Shown here in pieces: positions 59,418 to 64,000 of a stretch of 64,000 nt of DNA; the first letter of the stretch is position 1; each line of letters begins with the position of its first letter. A program made the translations under genes and the position numbers. The notes beneath the pieces are model-generated. The model was given only the letters and a program-made list of their open reading frames with translations. It was not told the DNA's origin and did no database searches. Origin of the DNA: Pseudomonadota bacterium (lineage in GTDB: Bacteria > Pseudomonadota > Gammaproteobacteria > Burkholderiales > Burkholderiaceae_C); assembly GCA_022566735.1 (NCBI GenBank), contig JADFIG010000001.1, positions 532,062 through 596,061 of the forward strand, in the 5' to 3' direction.

Positions 59418-62276
59418 ATGATGCAGCAGTTCAGGTCGAACTCGTACCTGTTCGGGGGCAATGCCCCATACGTCGAAGAGTTGTACGAGGCCTATCTCGA
59501 CAACCCCGGTTCCGTGCCAGACAACTGGCGTTCCTACTTCGACGCCCTCCAGAACGTCCCTGCCGTCGATGGCTCCGATCACCGCGATGTGGCCCATGCC
59601 CCCGTGGTCGAGTCGTTCGCTCAACGCGCGAAGGCCAACGCCTTCATGGTCAAGACCAGCTCGGCCGACCTCAACGTCGCGCGCAAGCAGGTTCACGTTC
59701 AGTCCCTGATCGCTGCCTATCGCTTCCTCGGCTCCCGCTGGGCCGACCTCGACCCCCTCAAGCGCCAGGAGCGCTCCAAGATCCCCGAGCTGGAACCGTC
59801 CTTCTACGACTTCACCGAGTCGGACATGGACATCACCTTCTCGGCGACCAACACCTATTTCACCAAGGCCGAACACATGACCCTGCGCGAGATCGTGCAG
59901 GCCTTGCGTGAGACGTACTGCGGCAGCATCGGCGCCGAGTACATGCACATCACCGACCCCAGTGAAAAGCGCTGGTGGCAGGAACGCCTGGAGTCCATCC
60001 GCTCCAAGCCGACCTTCAGCGCCGAGAAGAAGAAGCACATTCTCGAGCGACTGACTGCCGCAGAAGGTCTGGAGCGATTCCTCCACACCAAGTACGTTGG
60101 CCAGAAGCGCTTTTCGCTGGAAGGCGGTGAATCCTTCATCGCATCCATGGACGAACTCATCCAGCGCGCCGGTGAAAAGGGCGTGCAGGAAATCGTCATC
60201 GGCATGGCCCACCGCGGCCGCCTGAACGTCCTGGTCAACACCCTGGGCAAGCAGCCCGCCGAGCTGTTCTCCGAGTTCGAGCACACCGCGCCCGAGAACC
60301 TGCCGGCCGGCGACGTGAAGTACCACCAGGGCTTCTCGTCCGACGTCTCCACCCCTGGCGGCCCGGTCCACCTGTCGCTGTCCTTCAACCCCTCGCACCT
60401 GGAAATCGTCAACCCGGTGATCGAAGGTTCGGTCAAGGCCCGCATGGACCGCCGTGGCGACGTCAAGGGCTCGCAAGTGCTGCCCGTGCAGGTGCACGGT
60501 GACGCGGCCTTCGCCGGCCAGGGCGTCGTGATGGAAACGCTGGCACTGGCCCAGACCCGTGGTTACTACACGGGCGGCACGGTGCACATCGTCATCAACA
60601 ACCAGATCGGCTTCACCACCTCCGACCCGCGCGACACCCGCTCGACGCTGTACTGCTCGGACGTGGTCAAGATGATCGAAGCCCCGGTGCTGCACGTCAA
60701 CGGCGACGACCCCGAAGCCGTCGTGCTGGCCACCCAGCTGGCCCTGGACTACCGCCAGGAGTTCAGCAAGGACGTCGTGGTCGACATCGTGTGTTTCCGC
60801 AAGCTCGGCCACAACGAGCAGGACACGCCGTCCATGACCCAGCCGCTGATGTACAAGAAGATCGGCCAGCACCCCGGCACCCGCAAGGTGTACGGTGACC
60901 GCCTGGTCGGTGGCGGCTCCCTGACGGCCGAGGTGCCCGACCAGCTGGTCAAGGAATACCGCGCCGCGATGGAAGCCGGCAAGCACACGGTCGACCCGGT
61001 GCTGACCAACTTCAAGAGCAAGTACGCCGTCGACTGGACCCCCTTCCTGAACAAGAAGTGGACCGACTCCGCCGACACGGCCCTGCCGCTGGCCGAGTTC
61101 CGTCGCCTGGCCGAGCGCATCACCACGGTCCCGGCCAACTTCAAGCCTCACCCGCTGGTGCAGAAGGTCATCGACGACCGCGCAGCCATGGGCCGTGGCG
61201 AGATGAACATCGACTGGGGCATGGGCGAGCACATGGCGTTTGCCTCGCTGGTGGCTTCGGGCTACCCGGTGCGCCTGTCCGGTGAGGACTGCGGCCGCGG
61301 CACGTTCACGCACCGCCACTCGGTGCTGCACGACCAGAACCGCGAGAAGTTCGACGAAGGCACCTACGTGCCGCTGCAGCACATCGGTGAGAACCAGGCC
61401 CCGTTCGTCGTCATCGACTCGATCCTGTCCGAAGAGGCCGTGCTGGGCTTCGAGTACGGCTATGCCGGCTCCGACCCGAACAGCCTGGTCATCTGGGAAG
61501 CCCAGTTCGGCGACTTCGCCAACGGCGCCCAGGTCGTGATCGACCAGTTCATCGCCTCGGGCGAAGTGAAGTGGGGCCGCGCCAACGGCCTGACCATGAT
61601 GCTGCCGCACGGCTACGAAGGCCAGGGCCCCGAGCACAGCTCGGCCCGCCTGGAGCGCTTCATGCAGCTGGCTGCCGACAACAACATGCAGATCGTGCAG
61701 CCGACCTCGGCCTCGCAGATCTTCCACGTGTTGCGTCGCCAGATGGTGCGCATGTTCCGCAAGCCGCTGGTCATCATGACGCCGAAGTCGCTGCTGCGTA
61801 ACAAGGACGCGACCTCGCCGCTGACCGAGTTCACCCGTGGCGAGTTCCGCACCGTGATCGGCGAGGTGGACGACACCATCGACGCATCGAAGGTCAAGCG
61901 CGTGATCTGCTGCTCGGGCAAGGTCTACTACGACCTGGTCAAGAAGCGTGCCGAGAAGAAGGCGACCGACGTGGCCATCCTGCGCGTCGAGCAGCTGTAC
62001 CCCTTCCCGCACAAGGCATTTGCCGCCGAGGTCAAGAAGTACCCCAACCTCGCCGAGCTGGTGTGGTGCCAGGACGAGCCCCAGAACCAGGGCGCCTGGT
62101 TCTTCGTGCAGCACTACATCCACGAGAACATGGCCGACGGTCAGAAGCTGGGCTACGCGGGCCGTCCCGCCTCCGCTTCGCCGGCGGTGGGTTATGCCCA
62201 CCTGCACCAGGACCAGCAGAAAGCCCTGCTGGACCAGGCCTTCGCCAAGCTCAAGGGCTTCGTCCTCACCAAGTAA
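59418..62276 (+). CDS. sucA: 2-oxoglutarate dehydrogenase E1 component
   Basis: A 952-residue thiamine-diphosphate enzyme of the TCA cycle. Family marks: SYLFGGNAPYVEELYEAYLDNPGSVPDNWRSYF at the start, EIVIGMAHRGRLNVLVNTLGK, HGDAAFAGQGVVMETLALAQ with the cofactor-binding Asp, GFTTSDPRDTRSTLY, SGEDCGRGTFTHRHSVLHDQ, and the transketolase C-terminal domain. ATG 59418 with GTGAGGTGAGC upstream. It heads sucA-sucB-lpdA, with structured leaders at each junction. Confidence 0.98.
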   Translation: MMQQFRSNSYLFGGNAPYVEELYEAYLDNPGSVPDNWRSYFDALQNVPAVDGSDHRDVAHAPVVESFAQRAKANAFMVKTSSADLNVARKQVHVQSLIAAYRFLGSRWADLDPLKRQERSKIPELEPSFYDFTESDMDITFSATNTYFTKAEHMTLREIVQALRETYCGSIGAEYMHITDPSEKRWWQERLESIRSKPTFSAEKKKHILERLTAAEGLERFLHTKYVGQKRFSLEGGESFIASMDELIQRAGEKGVQEIVIGMAHRGRLNVLVNTLGKQPAELFSEFEHTAPENLPAGDVKYHQGFSSDVSTPGGPVHLSLSFNPSHLEIVNPVIEGSVKARMDRRGDVKGSQVLPVQVHGDAAFAGQGVVMETLALAQTRGYYTGGTVHIVINNQIGFTTSDPRDTRSTLYCSDVVKMIEAPVLHVNGDDPEAVVLATQLALDYRQEFSKDVVVDIVCFRKLGHNEQDTPSMTQPLMYKKIGQHPGTRKVYGDRLVGGGSLTAEVPDQLVKEYRAAMEAGKHTVDPVLTNFKSKYAVDWTPFLNKKWTDSADTALPLAEFRRLAERITTVPANFKPHPLVQKVIDDRAAMGRGEMNIDWGMGEHMAFASLVASGYPVRLSGEDCGRGTFTHRHSVLHDQNREKFDEGTYVPLQHIGENQAPFVVIDSILSEEAVLGFEYGYAGSDPNSLVIWEAQFGDFANGAQVVIDQFIASGEVKWGRANGLTMMLPHGYEGQGPEHSSARLERFMQLAADNNMQIVQPTSASQIFHVLRRQMVRMFRKPLVIMTPKSLLRNKDATSPLTEFTRGEFRTVIGEVDDTIDASKVKRVICCSGKVYYDLVKKRAEKKATDVAILRVEQLYPFPHKAFAAEVKKYPNLAELVWCQDEPQNQGAWFFVQHYIHENMADGQKLGYAGRPASASPAVGYAHLHQDQQKALLDQAFAKLKGFVLTK

Positions 62277-62317
62277 AAGTCATTGCGGACACTCCGTGTC
62301 GCGGTGACTGGGCACAC

Positions 62318-62342
62318 GCGTCAGGCACACACAGCCTGACGC
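62318..62342 (+). repeat. Hairpin in the sucA-sucB spacer
   Basis: GCGTCAGGC-ACACACA-GCCTGACGC is a perfect 9-base inverted repeat, flanked by GGGC and GCCC that could extend it. A smaller hairpin GACAC-TCC-GTGTC lies at 62288-62300. No T-run follows, so this is not a terminator; it may protect or separate the two messages. Confidence 0.65.
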
Positions 62343-62384
62343 ACGCCCGGTGAGCGAAGCGCAGTGCCGATGGAGAAACACATC

Positions 62385-63647
62385 ATGGCAATCGTTGACG
62401 TCAAGGTTCCCCAACTCTCTGAATCCGTGGCCGAAGCCACGCTGCTTCAATGGAAGAAGCGCCCCGGTGAAGCTGTCGCCGCGGACGAAATCCTCATCGA
62501 GATCGAGACCGACAAGGTCGTGCTGGAAGTGCCGGCCCCGGCCGCTGGCGTGATCGCCCAGCTGGTCAAGAACGATGGCGACACCGTCGTGAGCGACGAA
62601 ATCATCGCTCGCATCGACACCGAAGGCTCCGCCGCGGTCAGCCCGCTGGAAGTCAAGGCCGTGCCGGCCCCGGCTGCAGCCGCACCTGCGGCAGCCGCTG
62701 CCGTCGGTGGCAGCAAGGCCGACGTGGCCATGCCCGCCGCCGCCAAGCTGCTGGCCGACAATGGCCTGAGCACCGCCCAGGTGGCCGGCTCCGGCAAGGA
62801 CGGCCGCGTGACCAAGGGCGATGTGCTGGCCGCTGTGGCCGGTGGTGCCAAGGCCGCTGCGCCTGCCGCCCCCGCCATCCCGACCGGCGTGCCGACCACC
62901 GCGCTGCCCGCGGTCCAGGCCCCGAGCGGCCCGAGCAGCCTGGGCGAGCGCCCCGAGCAGCGCGTGCCGATGAGCCGCCTGCGTGCCCGCGTGGCCGAGC
63001 GCCTGCTCCAGTCGCAAGCCACCAACGCCATCCTGACCACGTTCAACGAAGTGAACATGGCCCCGGTGATGGAGATCCGCAAGAAGTTCCAGGAAAAGTT
63101 CGAGAAGGAACACGGCGTCAAGCTGGGCTTCATGAGCTTCTTCGTCAAGGCTGCGGTGCACGCCCTGAAGAAGTACCCGGTGATCAACGCCTCGGTCGAT
63201 GGCAACGACATCGTCTACCACGGCTACTTCGACATCGGCATCGCCGTCGGTTCGCCGCGCGGTCTGGTGGTGCCGATCCTGCGCAACGCCGACCAGATGA
63301 GCTTTGCCGACATCGAAAAGAAGATTGCCGAGTTCGGCGCCAAGGCGCGCGACGGCAAGCTGGGCATCGAGGAGATGACCGGTGGTACCTTCTCCATTTC
63401 CAATGGTGGTGTGTTCGGCTCCATGCTGTCCACCCCCATCATCAACCCGCCGCAAAGTGCGATCCTGGGCGTGCACGCGACCAAGGACCGTGCCGTGGTG
63501 GAGAACGGCCAGATCGTGATCCGTCCGATCAACTACCTGGCCATGAGCTACGACCACCGCATCATCGACGGCCGCGAAGCCGTGCTGGGCCTGGTGGCGA
63601 TGAAGGAAGCGCTGGAAGACCCGGCCCGCCTGCTGCTGGATCTGTAA
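62385..63647 (+). CDS. sucB: Dihydrolipoyllysine succinyltransferase, E2 of 2-oxoglutarate dehydrogenase
   Basis: A 420-residue E2 core. Lipoyl domain with the modified Lys in [13 protein letters not shown] (about residue 43); an Ala/Pro-rich hinge (about 85-110); E3-binding domain ([34 protein letters not shown]); a second Ala/Pro linker; and the catalytic domain with [46 protein letters not shown] and the catalytic [10 protein letters not shown]. The ATG at 62385 is chosen for TGGAGAAAC; an upstream in-frame ATG (62370) lacks a good site. Confidence 0.97.
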   Translation: MAIVDVKVPQLSESVAEATLLQWKKRPGEAVAADEILIEIETDKVVLEVPAPAAGVIAQLVKNDGDTVVSDEIIARIDTEGSAAVSPLEVKAVPAPAAAAPAAAAAVGGSKADVAMPAAAKLLADNGLSTAQVAGSGKDGRVTKGDVLAAVAGGAKAAAPAAPAIPTGVPTTALPAVQAPSGPSSLGERPEQRVPMSRLRARVAERLLQSQATNAILTTFNEVNMAPVMEIRKKFQEKFEKEHGVKLGFMSFFVKAAVHALKKYPVINASVDGNDIVYHGYFDIGIAVGSPRGLVVPILRNADQMSFADIEKKIAEFGAKARDGKLGIEEMTGGTFSISNGGVFGSMLSTPIINPPQSAILGVHATKDRAVVENGQIVIRPINYLAMSYDHRIIDGREAVLGLVAMKEALEDPARLLLDL

Positions 63648-63654
63648 ATCTGCC

Positions 63655-63769
63655 CACGGTCCTGCTGCGCGCCCCGATCTTGACCTTGCGATGTTGGCCG
63701 TACCCATGTACGGCTGCCGATTCTGGCAAATTCGTCAGGCCAACGTCGGGCCGCTCGCGACGGACCGTG
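63655..63769 (+). ncRNA. Nested inverted repeats between sucB and lpdA (possible structured RNA)
   Basis: The outer stem is CACGGTCC (63655-63662) with GGACCGTG (63762-63769). Inside, CGATGTTGGCC (63689-63699) pairs with GGCCAACGTCG (63738-63748) with one mismatch. Within that, GCCGTAC-CCAT-GTACGGC (63697-63714) and TGCC-GATTCT-GGCA (about 63715-63728) form two hairpins. The result is a compact branched fold of about 115 bases starting eight bases after the sucB stop. I do not recognise it as a known family. Confidence 0.5.
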
Positions 63770-63780
63770 AACAGGTTTAA

Positions 63781-64000
<220 letters not shown>

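Noticed and set aside
59202..62207. A 1001-codon open frame antisense to sucA
   Set aside because: sucA is certain from its motifs; the frame is Val/Gly/His-rich complement of a codon-biased gene.

Overview
The window looks like chromosomal DNA of a high-GC betaproteobacterium of the order Burkholderiales (Comamonadaceae/Sphaerotilaceae type). The signs are strong G/C bias at third codon positions, a tandem glycine riboswitch before gcvT, the betaproteobacterial exbB-exbD-lpxK-Trm112-kdsB-adk run, the sucA-sucB-lpdA order and betaproteobacterial-type housekeeping proteins. I see no rRNA, tRNA, CRISPR array, insertion sequence or prophage. Gene density is high and most genes sit in short operons.

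Layout. 1-1.7 kb: gcvT with its glycine riboswitch (minus). 1.7-7.5 kb: a DctP/DctQ/DctM TRAP uptake system (minus) divergent from a two-component pair (plus) whose response regulator is frameshifted in a run of eight G. 7.6-10.5 kb: an operon of two lipoproteins around an M48-like protein that has lost a zinc-binding His. 10.5-12.9 kb: arfB and two SDR-fold genes (minus). 13.1-19.8 kb: an accessory module, DUF4331 protein, small lipoprotein, TPR protein and HupE/UreJ-like membrane protein (plus), converging on an ECF sigma factor, RskA-type anti-sigma factor and secreted fasciclin protein (minus). 19.9-26.9 kb: patatin-like lipoprotein, wrbA, rimO, a MetC-like lyase, smpB, ratA, rnfH and a DUF4124 protein. 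27-31.5 kb: guaB and guaA flanking an MFS transporter. 31.5-33.5 kb: an acyltransferase-3/SGNH protein of lower GC. 33.5-41.8 kb: thpR, tadA, an RNase H-like gene, ETF-QO, an SDR, a thioesterase, a 3-oxoacid CoA-transferase pair and rmuC. 41.8-47.7 kb: hemH, a very large hybrid histidine kinase and an FHA-adenylate cyclase. 47.7-56.6 kb: rpoD, dnaG, adk, kdsB, Trm112, lpxK, exbD, exbB (all minus). 57-64 kb: xseA, sodB, sucA, sucB and the start of lpdA.

The strongest unusual signal is in the 13-20 kb module. Two places, upstream of the DUF4331 gene and upstream of the fasciclin gene, carry the same bipartite sequence GCATCCG-N13-TGCGTAAGG, each 40-45 bases before the start codon. This is what a promoter read by the neighbouring ECF sigma factor would look like, and it would tie both halves into one regulon. 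The arrangement (SigK-like sigma, RskA-like anti-sigma, fasciclin protein) resembles mycobacterial SigK-RskA-MPT70/83, here joined to a DUF4331/TPR/HupE-like operon with an EF-hand. Other points worth a look are the nested inverted repeats between sucB and lpdA, the folded sucA leader, a terminator inside the start of the RNase H-like gene, and a DnaA-box pair before xseA.
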